Positions 23,946 through 36,478 of a stretch of 64,000 bases of DNA are shown piece by piece. How positions within the stretch are numbered: position 1 is the first letter of the stretch; every line of letters begins with the position of its first letter. The notes beneath the pieces were generated by a model. That model did not search any database and was not told the DNA's origin. It worked only from the letters and a program-made list of their open reading frames with translations. Source of the stretch: Lumbricus rubellus (taxonomy: Eukaryota; Annelida; Clitellata; Crassiclitellata; Lumbricidae); contig OX243815.1 of assembly GCA_945859605.1 (NCBI GenBank), forward strand, positions 22,087,811 through 22,151,810. The letters run 5' to 3'. The position numbers and the translations under genes were made by a program.

Positions 23946-25860
23946 TAATTTTACGTCCACCTGTTGTTATATCGAACTGTTTAACCAGCTAAATACGAAG
24001 CAAAGTCTTGTAAACTTGTAAAGTTGAGGCATACGAATCTATTAGCCTACATGCATCACTATAGTAAAGAAAGTAACATGCCACCCCATATTAACGAAGA
24101 ATAATAGTCTATAGTCTATACCCATTGCAAAAAATTGACCGAAAGCAATCTTGGTATAATTCCCCAAATCCTCATCTTCTACCTTAAAGATATGTTCCCA
24201 AGTTTTCAATTAGGCTATTAGGCCTAACTATCGTCCATTCGTATCTCTCATCATTATTGCAGTTTTATTATAGCGGCCATATGCTATTGGTCATCTAATT
24301 AATTATTATTTTATAGGCCTACTTGATTGTTTTGTCTGACGACCGTTTAGAAACGTATTAATTATATGTAAAGTATGTCATAGATCCCTCACAACAACTT
24401 CTTTTCTATGAGTCTGGGAAAAAAGTTTCAATAAGATTCAAGTGAGAGTATTTATAGGCACACAGGTATTTATGCATTAATGTTCCTCATGAGTTAATTA
24501 TTGACAAGCAGTTTCGGTTTAGTAATAACCACAGTCATGTGCTGACACGTTTCTCTAATAAACCTCAAGTATAATAAAATCAGCACACACCGTTCACAAT
24601 TGGGCAAGTGGCAACATACAGTAGTATCAGAATTCATGAACCGATTTTTTGCTGTAGGCCTAGATCAGTTAAAAATAGATTTAGAACCCACCTACAATTA
24701 AAGCTCAGGTTTTCTGTAGGCTATTTTTACATTTGCTGTTGACGCTAAGGCGCCAAAGCCTTCTTCGCTGCTGTTAACAAGTGTTAAGCCTACTTTGCCA
24801 ATACAATTATATAGACACAGTGCAATTGCCTGTGATATGCTATGCTCACTGAATAGATTACGTCTGATGCTTTAGTATCATTGATTGATTGTTGTTACTC
24901 ACATTACTCATGTGACAAAGCATTTGGAAGAATAATGGATACCAAAAATTTCAGGATATTTCCAAGCGGAGGCGTTGCACAACCCGTTTTATGGCGCCAG
25001 GAGAGCTTTTTGCCTTCTTGATTGCGCTTAGGATTGACTAACAATGTGCTGCATGAAAACTTTGGTTAAGATCTATCAATGAAATAAAAATTGTGTTTTT
25101 AGGCCTATGTCACTATGTGAAAAGTATTATCCTTCCTATCTTATAGACTATAGAGCATTTATATTTTTGTATCAGACTCAGTCTATTCTGAGTACTATTT
25201 GACATAAATTTTCCAAAAACCTAATTAACGAAAATAAATCAAAGCATGGTAAGTCTTCTGTAGTGAATAAATGACGATAATTCTGAAAAGTGATTAGCCA
25301 AAAGTATATCCTATAGGCCTACACGTGTGAAATCATGCATGCGTAGGCCTATATCCAATCACGGTAAAACAATGATAAAAAATCTCCGTCATGAATATAA
25401 TATTATATCCAATACATAAGAAAGAAGCTTATACGCCAATCTGAATTTTGTTGCGATGGCTGAGCACGGTGTTTTTTAATGATCACGTCCAACTATTGAT
25501 GTCACGTTGGCGACTCCATGAGATGAGAGTGGAAGAGAACTGAAGGAAAAGAAGCGATCATGCGTATCGAGGGGATAAACGTGTGTGCCACGAGACCGGA
25601 TCGACGAGCATTCATCATTCGCATAACATTTTCCTCTGATTATTGTTTCCGGCGGTTAATGACCATTCTACGATGACAATATATCATGCTCAACCAACGC
25701 TCGACTCCCCGGCCGCACCCCACTCCCTGCGTATAGGCTACTTCATTTTTCTTCCCTTCTTTTGCTATAATTCTCATTTGACAGTTTCTTCAGCTACACT
25801 CAAGGACCTTATTTTTATTTTTTCATTTGTGTCCTTTGTTCACTCACACACTCTTTCCCT
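23946..25860. other. Intergenic, AT-rich, TAGGCCTA-rich
   Basis: Six TAGGCCTA words between 24211 and 25350. No coding potential seen. Confidence 0.4.
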
Positions 25861-25865
25861 CTCTG

Positions 25866-25903
25866 CCTCTGTATGTCTGTCTGTCTTTCTGTCTGTCTGT
25901 CTA

Positions 25904-25944
<41 letters not shown>

Positions 25945-25965
25945 TTCTGTCTGTCTATGTATGTA

Positions 25966-26006
<41 letters not shown>

Positions 26007-26031
26007 TTCTGTCTGTCTGTCTGTCTGTCGT
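25866..26031. repeat. GTCT tetranucleotide microsatellite
   Basis: About 165 bp of TCTG repeats with a few TTTC and ATGT variants. The Val-Cys-Leu-Ser frames here are artefacts. Confidence 0.95.
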
Positions 26032-26380
26032 CTGTATACTATCATTTTACCCTCTCTGCGCTTGCATTAATCACTTCACGGCTTTTTGCTTTGGGCTAAT
26101 CATTTATCTTATTTATTTTTCTTTCATTTTCCTCTAAATTTCTCTCGTCCGGTTTTTGCTTTCGTTTATTTTCACTTCCACGCTTGGCCAACGCTTTTTT
26201 CAACATCTCCTATAATGGACATAATTATTTCTCACACAATGCAGTTATTCGTTAGATTTCCAAGCAACTGCCACCATAATAATGATACTATATCTTATAT
26301 GTTTTAACTTTGTATCTTTTTTTCCTCAGTCTCCTGCTTCTACAGTAATCCTTCTCTTTCCGTTTGACTTACACCAAGGC

Positions 26381-26476
26381 CGTACTATGCTATGCTATGC
26401 TATGCTATGCTGTGCTGTGCTATGCTATGCTATGCCATGCTATGCTATGCTACACTATGCTATGCTATGCTATGCT
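26381..26476. repeat. TATGC pentanucleotide repeat
   Basis: About 19 copies of CTATG with variants CTGTG, CCATG and CACTA. Confidence 0.92.
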
Positions 26477-26582
26477 ATTGCTATGCCAGCCATTCCTCCA
26501 GCAGCAGCCAGGTTCTTTATTACAGATTCCGGATTCGTCACATCATCCAGCGTTGAGTCGAATGCCACCATGGATCAATAAC

Positions 26583-27030
26583 ATCTAACGATTGCAACCA
26601 CGGCCACCATTCACCACCCCCACCACCGCCACCACCACTATCACCACTACCACCATTAACCACCACCACCATAATCACCACCACTATCACCACCATCACC
26701 ACCACTACCACCATCACCACCATTAACACCATCACCACCGTCACCACCACCGCCACTATCACCACAACGATTACCATCACCGCCACCACCATCATCACCA
26801 CCCCTATAACCACCACCACCACCTCCACCACAACCACTACCACCACCACCAATAACAACCATCACAGCCATCACCATCATCATCACCACCACCATCACCA
26901 CCACCACAATCACCACCACTATCACCACCACCACCATCACCCCTACCACCACTATCATCACCACCACCACCACCACTACCACCATTAACCACCACCACCA
27001 CCATCACCACAATCACCACCGCCACCGTCA
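26583..27030. repeat. CCA/CAC triplet-rich tract
   Basis: About 450 bp made mainly of CAC, CAT and AAC triplets; almost no G on the + strand. The Val- and Gly-rich frames are artefacts. Confidence 0.93.
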
Positions 27031-27211
27031 TCACCGCTGCTTTTGATTTCTTCACCCTTCCAAGTAACCCACTCCCGATCTCCTTCACTCCCCCACATTC
27101 CAATCCACCCCTCCGCCATTCTGCCTCCGTCGTCGCCAATGGGTCTCTATATCTTCAATGCGATAAGGCGACGTTTATTCCCGTCTGTGTTGTGCAGATA
27201 AACCGTCAGAG

Positions 27212-27213
27212 AC

Positions 27214-27309
<96 letters not shown>

Positions 27310-27430
27310 GGGAGAGAGAGGGACAGAGGAGAGAGAGAGAGGAGGAGAAAGAGAGAGAAAGAGAGAAAGACAGAAAGAGAGAGTGAGATAGAGAGAGAGT
27401 GAGACAGAGACAGAGACGAGAGAGAGAAGC
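27212..27430. repeat. GA dinucleotide microsatellite
   Basis: About 85 bp of uninterrupted GA followed by a degenerate purine tract. A purine-only strand of this length is a candidate for triplex formation. Confidence 0.95.
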
Positions 27431-28795
27431 TCTAATCGCATTTAACCGCAACCACCGCTAACAGCGCACCGCCATCTTCGTCGTCATCGTTCTCTGCTGC
27501 TGCTGCTGCTGCTGCTGCTGTTGTCCACCTGCATCTTGCTAATCGCAGACTCAGCACCGCCGCCTCCTTCCAAGCCGCAGCAACCATCGCTACCACCACC
27601 ACCACCACCACCAGCAGCAGCAGCAGCATCAGCAGCAGCATTGCGGCGACGCTGAGATTCCAGCAGCAGCAGCATGCCATTCGATTGATGCTCTTCGTCG
27701 TAGTCATCACGCTTTTGCAGTCGTCATGGTTGCTCAATGCTCACGTAGTCATCGGTGGATGAAGGTTGGCACTTTTCTTCTCTCCAGTTGACGCTGACGG
27801 TTAACGGTTGACGCTGACGGTTGGCGGTTGACGGTTGGCGGTCTACTTCCAGCGGTGGTGACAGAGATCTCGTCGTTGTTTCGAAAAAGTGACCGATGTA
27901 CAGTTAGGGAAAAGCTTCTCTGGGATAAATCATCGGACAAATCGAAGTGGAGAAATTCGATTTAAACAGGTAAATAAAATTACAGCTGACCGAAGAAGAT
28001 AAATGATATTATGATCACAATAAAAAAATATGATTTCTTTATTTACACAGATTTTCTATTTATAGATTCAATAGAGTTATAACTGAATCTGAAAGAACTG
28101 AACTGAAGCGCAAAGGTGACAGCGGTGGCGGTATAGTTACCGTTTCACGCCGCTGTGATAAACAAGCGTCACCCGCCTCTTCATCCAGGCTTGGGACGGG
28201 CAACAAAGGCAACATGGCGCTATACCCCGTTCAATTTCGTTGGTATTCGTGGTATTTTGGATATGCTTTGTCGTTGTCAAAAACTAAAAGCTATATGCAT
28301 TTTCAAGAACAGGGTCTAAATCAGTTCCTGTGCATTTTTTTCACTTGCTACGTTATCTTAACAGGATATGAGAAAAAAATGTTGATTGAAGCAAATTAAG
28401 CTGAAAGTTTTGTTGAGCATTATATCTCTATCATCGGATGAAAGTATTGAAAGCATAAGTCTCAAGGGGTCGAGATCTTCTCTTAGACGCCGTTCAATTT
28501 GTTTTGGGAGACGAACCGCTTTGAAAGACAAGTCAAGAAGATGCTTAAGTCAATAAGATGCTTAAGTCAATTAGATGTATACTTGAATAGCCGACTTAGA
28601 TTTAGGCCTACAGCGTCAAAACAAGAAGACACTTGGATTTAAAAAGACGAGACAAGCCAAGAAGACAGTTAGATTTACAATGACAAGGCTCTTAAATTTA
28701 CAAAGACAAGAAGACACTTGGATTTACAAAGAGAAGACTATAAAAGGTACTTAGATGTTCCTGAGCACTGAGACAATCGTACGTATCCATTTGCC
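27431..28795. other. Intergenic with short triplet repeats
   Basis: CTG/CAG triplet runs at 27495-27520 and 27610-27675, and a TTGACGCTGACGGTT-type short tandem at 27787-27842. The 61-aa frame at 28214-28399 has no recognised homology. A phrase around AAGAAGACACTTGGATTTA recurs between 28620 and 28735. Confidence 0.4.
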
Positions 28796-28853
28796 TTCTT
28801 CTTCTTCTTCTTCTTCTTCTTCTTCTTCTTCTTCTTCTTCTTCTTCTTTTTCT
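28796..28853. repeat. CTT triplet microsatellite
   Basis: About 19 copies of CTT on the + strand. Confidence 0.95.
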
Positions 28854-29002
28854 TCATGATCCATGAGCTGAAAGCCCGTAGGTGTCCACTGCGCATTTGA
28901 CTACTTTCTTCCATGATTCCGTCTTGTACCCGGTGTGTCAGTTCCTGCGCATTCATCCCACACCACTCTTATATGTCCTGCAACCATTCTCTGCATGTGT
29001 CT

Positions 29003-29429
29003 CAGGGCCGGATTAAGGCATGTTCAACATGTTCGGCCGAACAGGGGCCCACACTTTAGGAGGCCCCCACAAAATGTAAAAAAAATTTTTTTACCAAACG
29101 ACTATTTTTTAAAAAGTCATCAACTTTTTGGGTGGATGAAATGGTATGATTTTCCCGAAAATTTATCCGGATGACTAAAAAAAAGTCATCAACTTTTTGG
29201 CGGATGAAATGGTATGATTTTCCCGAAAATTTATCCGGATGACTAAAAAAAAGTCATCAACTTTTTGGCGGATGAAATGGTATGATTTTCCCGAAAATTT
29301 CGCCGGATGACTAAAACAAAGGTCATCAACGTTTCCGAAAATTTCGCCAGATGACTAAAAAAAATTGGAAAATTGGGCCCCCACAAAATTATCCCGAACA
29401 GGGCCCCCACATTGCTTAATCCGGCCCTG
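29003..29429. mobile_element. Non-autonomous hAT-like MITE with internal tandem repeat
   Basis: The inverted ends are nearly perfect: CAGGGCCGGATTAAGGCA at the left and TGCTTAATCCGGCCCTG at the right. The flanks CATGTGTCT and CATGGTCT look like a target duplication with a one-base change. Inside are about three direct copies of a unit of about 68 bp containing AGTCATCAACTTTTTGG and GGATGACTAAAAAAA, the module shared with other MITEs here. Confidence 0.8.
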
Positions 29430-31290
29430 CATGGTCTTCCTCTTCTCCACGATCCCCCCATGATTCCCGTGACTATAGGTCTACTCTTTATCTTTCCATT
29501 TGCCTACATTTGAGGAAATGAGAATGTAGATGCGGTATAGAGCGTTGCCATCCGATTGTGCAGCATCCTAACAGCAACAATATATCTGCATAGTCACACT
29601 TGCAATTGATAGCTTCGATCAGCATATAAATTATAATTATTGTGCAGCTACCAGCGACAATGAAATTGAATGAATCACGTTCTCAAAGATAGGTCATAAT
29701 AACAAGGAATAGCCTAGAGGTGAAACCCATTGCGTGCTATTCACATGCTTGGCAAGATTTTAGGTAGGCCTATATCTTATTATCTGATTTTAAAAGGTCA
29801 ATTTGGTTAAAACGGGACCTACGAGAATACTAATTCTGTTATTTCTGAGCCTTTGTCATGAAATGTAAATACGCACATAGTGAGGTAGCCTATATAAAGC
29901 CGCAGTCTATTACATTATTTCCCAGCAATGGCAATGGAAGCGGTAGCCTGGTGGGCATAATAAAGGCAGTCGTTCTGGAAACTCATTGACGCCGCCAGGT
30001 AAACAATATCATCAGGTGACAGGTCACGTCAGAATCCTGGGAGCTATTGGCACGTCGGAGAATTAGGCCTAAATGCAAAGAAGATATGAAGCACTTAAAA
30101 GAATTGTAACAGGTCATAAAGCAGCAAGTCAATAGTATAGTAAAATAGGCAGTACGCCAAATCTGCCGCAACCCACTGCAGTGGAAACTCCTCATGCGTG
30201 TGTTAAGACGAATTCTTAATTCAAGAGGAGATTTTTGTTTGAGGTGAATAAACTTTAGAAGATGACTAATTAAATGAAGCGACGTTTGTGATTAATTAAT
30301 TAATTGTTAAGTCCACCATAGAGTACGATTGACAGCTACGTTGAGATATTATTATTATTATTGTTGAGATATTATTATTATTGGAGTGGCTTATATAGGC
30401 TAAAATATAGTCGAAGGAAATGACAGAGTGGACGATCGATTATGAACCTTTGACATCTTTGAACGTGCGTTGCTTCGAAATGCATGTCACCGAAGTTGCG
30501 CTTATAAGCTTATCGTGTATAGGCCCATATGTATTCTTGTGTAGACCTAAATTCCTAAAAGAGGGACTTTGATTTATATTGATGAAATCTTTTCGTTTCC
30601 GGATGCTCCATAGAATCGATCGTTCTATATAGGATTGAATCCAGCTGAGTGTCAGCTACATATAGGCGTTTGTTGGATGTTTGCTTGAATTGGTTAATAA
30701 TATCATGAACTCTCTATATAGAAACTGCAGCATACAGTGATTATAACACCTCTTGTTGCAATACAGTTCACTATCAACATACAGACGAAATGTGTCCTGG
30801 TGTACACTGTACAGGTAGTACACCAGGGCACATTCATAATTGCAGCCCGATCGAATAGACTCTATTCTATCGATGCTGTATTTAGCAGCAATTAGGCCAA
30901 TAGAGGAATGAAGTATGTCACTTGTGCTACAGCCACCACCACCGGATCGCATGATCCTAAGTACGTTATTGGCAACACATAAGAAAAACCCAGAAGACAA
31001 CATGGCCAATGGCTATAGGGCGGACTAGCCTATATAATGCTTGAATATATAGACACTCGCTTGACAGCCACAGAAGAATTGTATAATTGCCTACTCGCTT
31101 TCTAACGATGTCCCGAAACAGTTTCCTTGTTGTGTGACCCAGTTGAAGACCGTCATCCAATGAGAGATTTTAGGTCGCAGGATATTTTTTCAACGCGACC
31201 TATTTACGAAACTGAGAGGACGATGAGTAAATAAGTTGATCGACCGAAAAACAGACGACCCAGATCGATATGAGAAGGATGTCACACCCA
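29430..31290. other. Intergenic, no gene seen
   Basis: AT-rich unique-looking sequence with a few TAGGCCTA words. No supported exon. Confidence 0.4.
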
Positions 31291-31690
31291 CAACTCCTCC
31301 TCCTCTCCACATCCTTCTCCTGCTCCTCCTCCTGCTCCCCTTCGTCCTTCTCCTCGTCCTCGTCCTCCTCGTCGTCCTCCTCCTCATAGTTCTCCTGTTT
31401 CTTCTTCCCCTACTCCTTCTCCTATACCCTTTCTCCTCGTTTTCTTCCTCGTTCTTCTTCTCCTCGTTCTTCTCGTACTTCTCCTCGTCCTCCTTTTCCT
31501 TCTCCTTTTCCCTCTCTATACTTCTTCTACTTCTTCTTTTTGCCCGATTCCTCCTCTCCACATCTTCCTCCTTCTTCTCCTTCTCCTGTCCTCCTCGTCC
31601 TTCTCCTCGTCCTCGTTCTCCTCCTCCCCTTTGTTCTCCTGTTCCTTCTCATTTTTCCTCTCCTACTTATTTTACTTCTTCTTCTTCTTG
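31291..31690. repeat. Polypyrimidine tract
   Basis: About 400 bp of CTC/CTT/CGT triplets. A segment around TCCTCTCCACATC followed by related sequence recurs near 31296 and 31552, so part of the tract may have been duplicated. Confidence 0.85.
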
Positions 31691-32271
31691 CCCGAATCAT
31701 CCAAGTATAGGATCCGGCTCGTGCAACGAACTGTGATAAAATAATAATAACAAGCGGTAAATCTGTCGGTCGGCTGAAATGGTGCCACTGACTCCCGCTG
31801 CTGTATGAACGGTGCTTTGTCATGCGAAAACTACGTCGCTACTTCTTTGTCTTCGACCGTCGACTATGGGTTGCTGATGCAAGGAATCAGGCAGCCGCGC
31901 CGCCGCCTCCTCATCCATTCACCATCCCATCCAAATGCAGACGACAACAATGCGCGTGGAAGAGAGCAAGGAAACGAGGGAGTAAGGAAGCGAGGGAGTA
32001 AGGTAGTGAGGGAGCAAGGGAGCGAGGGAGTAAGAGAGCGAGGAAGTAAGGGAGCGAGGGAGTAAGTAATGGAGCGAGGAATAAAGAGAACGAGGGATAG
32101 AGGGAGTGAGGGGGTAGATGGAGTGATGGGGGGAAGAGCGGCGGTGACTGACCGCTGACTATATGACCGAGTAAGCGAAGCGATCCGTTCAAAGGAGTGG
32201 AAGTAAGTAAGCAAGTATTAAAGAGAAGAGACGCACTAGAAGGCGATATAAAGATAGCAAACGAATGCATA

Positions 32272-32316
<45 letters not shown>

Positions 32317-33038
32317 GCGTACCTATTAATTGCAATTAAAACAAGAGACGTAGTCGAGGTACAATGGTTCCAATAGGCCTACCACATAATTTTCTAGGCC
32401 TATATATATATAATACTGACCTGTGTACGTGAATGCACATCTACGAAACAACAATATTTATGCGTTCATATGCATTTGATCAATATATGGTATTTTGTAT
32501 GCACAAGGAATATTATTTATGTCTTTTATATGCGTATACGATTTGATATATATACGGTATACATATATTCAATATGATGGGATCATTTTTTTACAATAAA
32601 TGTCTGCCTCGTAAAGCACTGCTTTGTCTATTATATGACATTATTGACATAAAGGTAGTATTCGTGTTGCTAACAAACTGCATAATTATAGGTAGTTACC
32701 TCCTCTGGTTTCGTGGTGTTTATAGAATAATAGAATAGTATACCGATTCTGCGAAGGCCAAAGCTTGTATCTACTCTATATCAATGCTATAATATATTTT
32801 ATATATATATATATATATAGTTCATCATTCAACGCTTCTTAATTAAAGGCTGTGACTGATCGATCTCTTCTCATTCGACGATCGCCTGACGACGAACTTG
32901 TCGATCAATCGATCAATCGATGATGATAGAGCGCCATTGACCGATTGACCTATTGACCTATTGATTGAACAACTTTTTAATATATTGTTCAGCGATCGAG
33001 ATATTCTCGATTAGCAGTTACGTTTTGGTCGATATATA
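31691..33038. other. Intergenic with GAGGGAGTAAGG-type repeats
   Basis: A degenerate 12-bp purine-rich repeat (GAGGGAGTAAGG and variants) covers about 31975-32125, and an AT dinucleotide run 32270-32316. No gene was recognised. Confidence 0.5.
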
Positions 33039-33244
33039 CAGGGTGGGCCAATAGGAATGCAACAACTTTGACGCCTTATAACTTGAAGAATTTTTATCCG
33101 AACATCGTGATCAATATACCAAATTGAAGGTAATTATCCATTCTACCACTGTGTCAAATTTTGCGCTGATCGACGGCACCGTTGAAACAAAAATGTCGGT
33201 GCGGCGCACACCTCTCAATTTTGAATGTAAATAATGAACATCAT

Positions 33245-33755
33245 GGCGCCGCTCACGGAAGAGGATAGAATTTTAATCAGAATCTTAAGAGTAGAAAAAG
33301 AATACAATGCACATCAGATGTTGATAGAATTCCCTTATAGAAATGGAATAAATATGCTCTACATCGATTGATTAAACAAATTGATGACACGGGAACGTCT
33401 AACAGCCGCAACTGTGGTCGCAAACGTTAATTCTCCCGCCGGCGCATCGTTCACGTCATAGGCCTACGGTTGCCTATCTGAACGCTAACGTACCAGAGTT
33501 TATTGAACCTGAGAACTGGCCACCGAACAACCCGGATTTAAACCCGGTTGACTATTCGATCTGAGGTTGTCTTCAGCAACTGGTCTATCGTGAACCGATA
33601 CGTGACGTTGAACATTTGAAAAAATCGATTGTTTACTGCTGGGCTGAAATAACCCGAGCACTGGTGGCCTCAGCCATAGATCAGTGGTCGTCTGGTGTCT
33701 ATGCTGTCATTAAAGCACGTGGTGGACATATTGAATATTTGTTTGACTTATGATA
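33245..33755 (+). pseudogene. Mariner-like transposase, internally deleted
   Basis: The 5' part from an ATG at 33245 encodes a short helix-turn-helix-like N-terminus. The 3' part (about 33500-33755) contains WPPNNPDLNPVDYSI, the region around the third catalytic Asp of IS630/Tc1/mariner transposases, then reads to a C-terminus ending ARGGHIEYLFDL. An in-frame stop follows the VDYSI motif and the first two catalytic Asp regions are missing, so no active enzyme can be made. Confidence 0.8.
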
Positions 33756-33932
33756 AATTCACTCAAGATATGAATTGTTATTAATTGTTAGAACTAGTGA
33801 TTGTTTAGAATTGAGTCATTGATATTATCAGTTTAAGACTTTTGTTTTTTTCTTGCAGTTTCTTGGCAAAAAAGGGACATCGAACATTAATAGCATTATC
33901 TCAAAAAGTCGTAATAGTATCTTTTAGATATA

Positions 33933-34823
33933 TGTGACCCGTTTTCACAAAAGCCGTCGGAAAGTACCATATTAAATTTCTTCACTTTTTAGCAATTTCC
34001 TGTACATGCTTCATTTTCCTTTCCAAAACTGTTTGCGGTTTTTCTATATCTAAAATATAACCAGAGTTATAGAATTTTAAATCCGATGGTATAGATAAAC
34101 TGTTAGTTGAGAAAATTGCGTGCGAAGTTTAGCGATATAATTATTGGCATTCTCCTATGAAACGGCTATTTCTACTGGACCTATTTAAATACAATTTGGC
34201 CGCCGCGTAGCTTCGACAATTGCCTAACTACTCTACGGATTTACAAAATATTCTCCATATCGAAGATTAAGTTATTTAGGTGAAAAGCGAAGAAAATAAA
34301 CGATTTATCCCGTTACACGAGGCGAGGCCATGCGACCTTTAATCGTTCAGCCAACCACGGCTCAAGATTTGGTCACGTGTCTGTTTTATAGCGCTATTTT
34401 AAGTTTCTGTGAGTTAGCCGATCTATTTCGGGCCGCTCTCAGGGCGTACTAAATAGAAGGCGGTCATGTTTTATTAATAGAACAGAAAAAGGGGATTTCC
34501 TTTTTCAAAACGAGACCAATCAGGTTTTTCGATTCGACCTGCAACTTATTTTAATATCGCAACAAAATGTAGCTAATTTTGACTTAAATTCTGACTTTCG
34601 ATCTCGATAAGCAGATTTAGGGCTCTTAGTAAAAATTAATTTTTACACATTTAGATATGTCTAAACAAGCATTTTATACGTCATTTCTATTGAATATATA
34701 TTTTTAAGCTTGTTTTTGAGTTCATGTCAATTACGGCCGATTTAAGGTTTTCCATGGTTTTTCGTCATTTTCTACCTGATGACATTCGGTACCTTCCGAC
34801 TGATTTCGAAATGACGGATCACA
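33933..34823. mobile_element. Nested TA-flanked MITE
   Basis: Left end TGTGACCCGTTTTCACAAAA and right end CGAAATGACGGATCACA are imperfect inverted repeats (both arms continue with the related phrases GTCGGAAAGTACC and GGTACCTTCCGAC). TA flanks both sides. It interrupts the 33039 mariner-like element. No coding capacity. Confidence 0.7.
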
Positions 34824-34994
34824 TATTTCCGAATGATAAAATGGATAATTGTGTTCAATCTGATATATCGGCCAAGATTCTCAGATAAAAATTGTTCAAG
34901 TTATAAGGCGTCAAAGTTGTTGCATTCCTATTGGCCCACCCTGTAGATATAGAGGCTACATATATATGTATGTGAGTATAGGCTATATATGTAG

Positions 34995-34999
34995 GTCTA
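34995..34999. other. Target-site duplication GTCTA (left)
   Basis: This 5-bp sequence directly abuts the left LTR and is repeated at 45690-45694, directly after the right LTR. Five bases is the usual duplication for Ty3/gypsy integrases. Confidence 0.9.
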
Positions 35000-35414
35000 T
35001 GTAACGGGAGTAGATACCACCCTATGGCTCGCTAGTTAGTGGAAACTATTCCCAGATTTCGAATCTGAAATCAGGTTACCAATTTGCATACTATCTGGTT
35101 ATTTGTCGCAATGTGGGTCAATGCTCTAAATGTCAGCCAATCAACAAGACAATGTTTTATATAAAAATAATATTTGAATCATGAATATTAATATATCAAC
35201 ATATATAGTTAATGAATTCTATGTCTAGGGTCGTGGAAATGTCAATTTAAATACAGGTCAACTTATTTACTTAAACCAGTGCTGAATAAAATAATTTTGA
35301 GGGATATTACTACTATAATTACCCTCCCGCGTTGTATGTTCTTGGCTGAAGCTGTAGATCGAAACGGCCAATTCTTCTCGTCTTTTCTCCAAGCGTCGTT
35401 ACCAATGGTTGTAG

Positions 35415-36179
35415 ATGGTTGTACTAGTGTCTGACTGGTTTAAAGCAAGCAAGCTATCTCTTAACTTGACAAAAACCAACTACATTCTTTTCTGCTCTCA
35501 TAGGAAAGCAACACCACAACTGAAGGGAAAAGTCCACATAGACAATATTGGTATTCCACAAGTAGAATCTGTAAAATTCCTTGGAGTCTATGTGGACCAA
35601 CATCTCACTTGGAGTGTACACATTGAACACATTGCATTAAAACTGGCTAAAAACATAGGTATACTTAAGCGAATATCTTACTTACTGCCTAGAAACATTT
35701 TGCTCACTTTGTACTACTCTATGATATACCCGTACATATCCTATTGTAACATGATTTGGGCATCTAACTACAACTCTCGATTTTACAGAATTATTGTCTT
35801 GCAGAAAAGAATTGTCAGATTAATAGCCGGTTCTCCTTACAACTCACACTCAGAAAAGCTATTCACGCAGCTCGGGATTCTAAAAGTTTTACAAATTAAG
35901 CAACTGCAGATGTGTGAGTTCATGCATCGATATACATATAACACATTGCCTATCTCCCATGCCAATCTCTTTACTCTAGCCTCAGATATACACTCATACA
36001 ACACGAGAAACTTAGCCTCATATAGAACTGTGCGCGCCCGAACAAACTCAAGAAAATTCTTCATTAAGTATGCAGGTCCTATTGAATGGAATAGAATACC
36101 TCTAAACCTTCGCAGTATCCCAATTCTTAAGTCATTTAAGCATTGCTTGGGTTTATGGTTGATTAACCAGAACTGTTAG
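35415..36179 (+). CDS. LINE reverse transcriptase C-terminal fragment (left LTR copy)
   Basis: 254 aa without internal stops. It begins beyond the catalytic FADD motif at the thumb region (LSLNLTKTNYILF, then FLGVYVDQHLTW) and continues through a C-terminal domain with conserved LYYSMIYPYISYCNMIW and LQKRIVRLI phrases. Lacking the endonuclease and RT active site, it cannot act alone. The right LTR copy at 43424 is identical in protein. Its stop codon lies within the 8-bp target of the hAT MITE that follows. Whether it is ever translated is unknown. Confidence 0.8.
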   Translation: MVVLVSDWFKASKLSLNLTKTNYILFCSHRKATPQLKGKVHIDNIGIPQVESVKFLGVYVDQHLTWSVHIEHIALKLAKNIGILKRISYLLPRNILLTLYYSMIYPYISYCNMIWASNYNSRFYRIIVLQKRIVRLIAGSPYNSHSEKLFTQLGILKVLQIKQLQMCEFMHRYTYNTLPISHANLFTLASDIHSYNTRNLASYRTVRARTNSRKFFIKYAGPIEWNRIPLNLRSIPILKSFKHCLGLWLINQNC

Positions 36180-36478
36180 CAGGGCCGTAGCAAGAACGAA
36201 CGTGGCCCCCTCCGAGCATAATGTCCGAAATTTCTGACGACCTTTTTTTAGTCGTCCGGCCAAAATGTCGGAAAAATTTCATCAATTCGCCGTCCGAAAA
36301 GGTTGACGACTTTTTTGGCCAAAATCTCGGGAAAATTTCATATTCGCCGTCCAAAACATTTGATGACATTTTTATTTATTTATAGTCATTTCATTCATTT
36401 TTGGCACTTTTAGGGGCCCCCTCCTTGCCGGGGGCCCCCTTCGGTCGGAGGGTACGTAGGGCGGTCGCTACGCCTCTG
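36180..36478. mobile_element. hAT-like MITE inside the LINE (left LTR copy)
   Basis: 299 bp, starting CAGGGCCGTAGC and ending GCTACGCCTCTG, with a perfect 8-bp duplication ACTGTTAG at 36172-36179 and 36479-36486. The interior has the GACGACTTTTTT / GATGAC blocks seen in other MITEs of this window. It interrupts the LINE exactly after its stop codon. Confidence 0.9.

Larger units (their letters stand above)
33039..34943 (+). mobile_element. Mariner-like element carrying a second nested element
   Basis: Flanked by TA, with inverted ends of 50 bp or more starting CAGGGTGGGCCAATAGGAAT; more diverged similarity continues for about 120 bp. The left third holds a decayed transposase (33245-33755). 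A separate TA-flanked unit, 33933-34823, sits inside the right part. The transposon is disabled. Confidence 0.85.
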
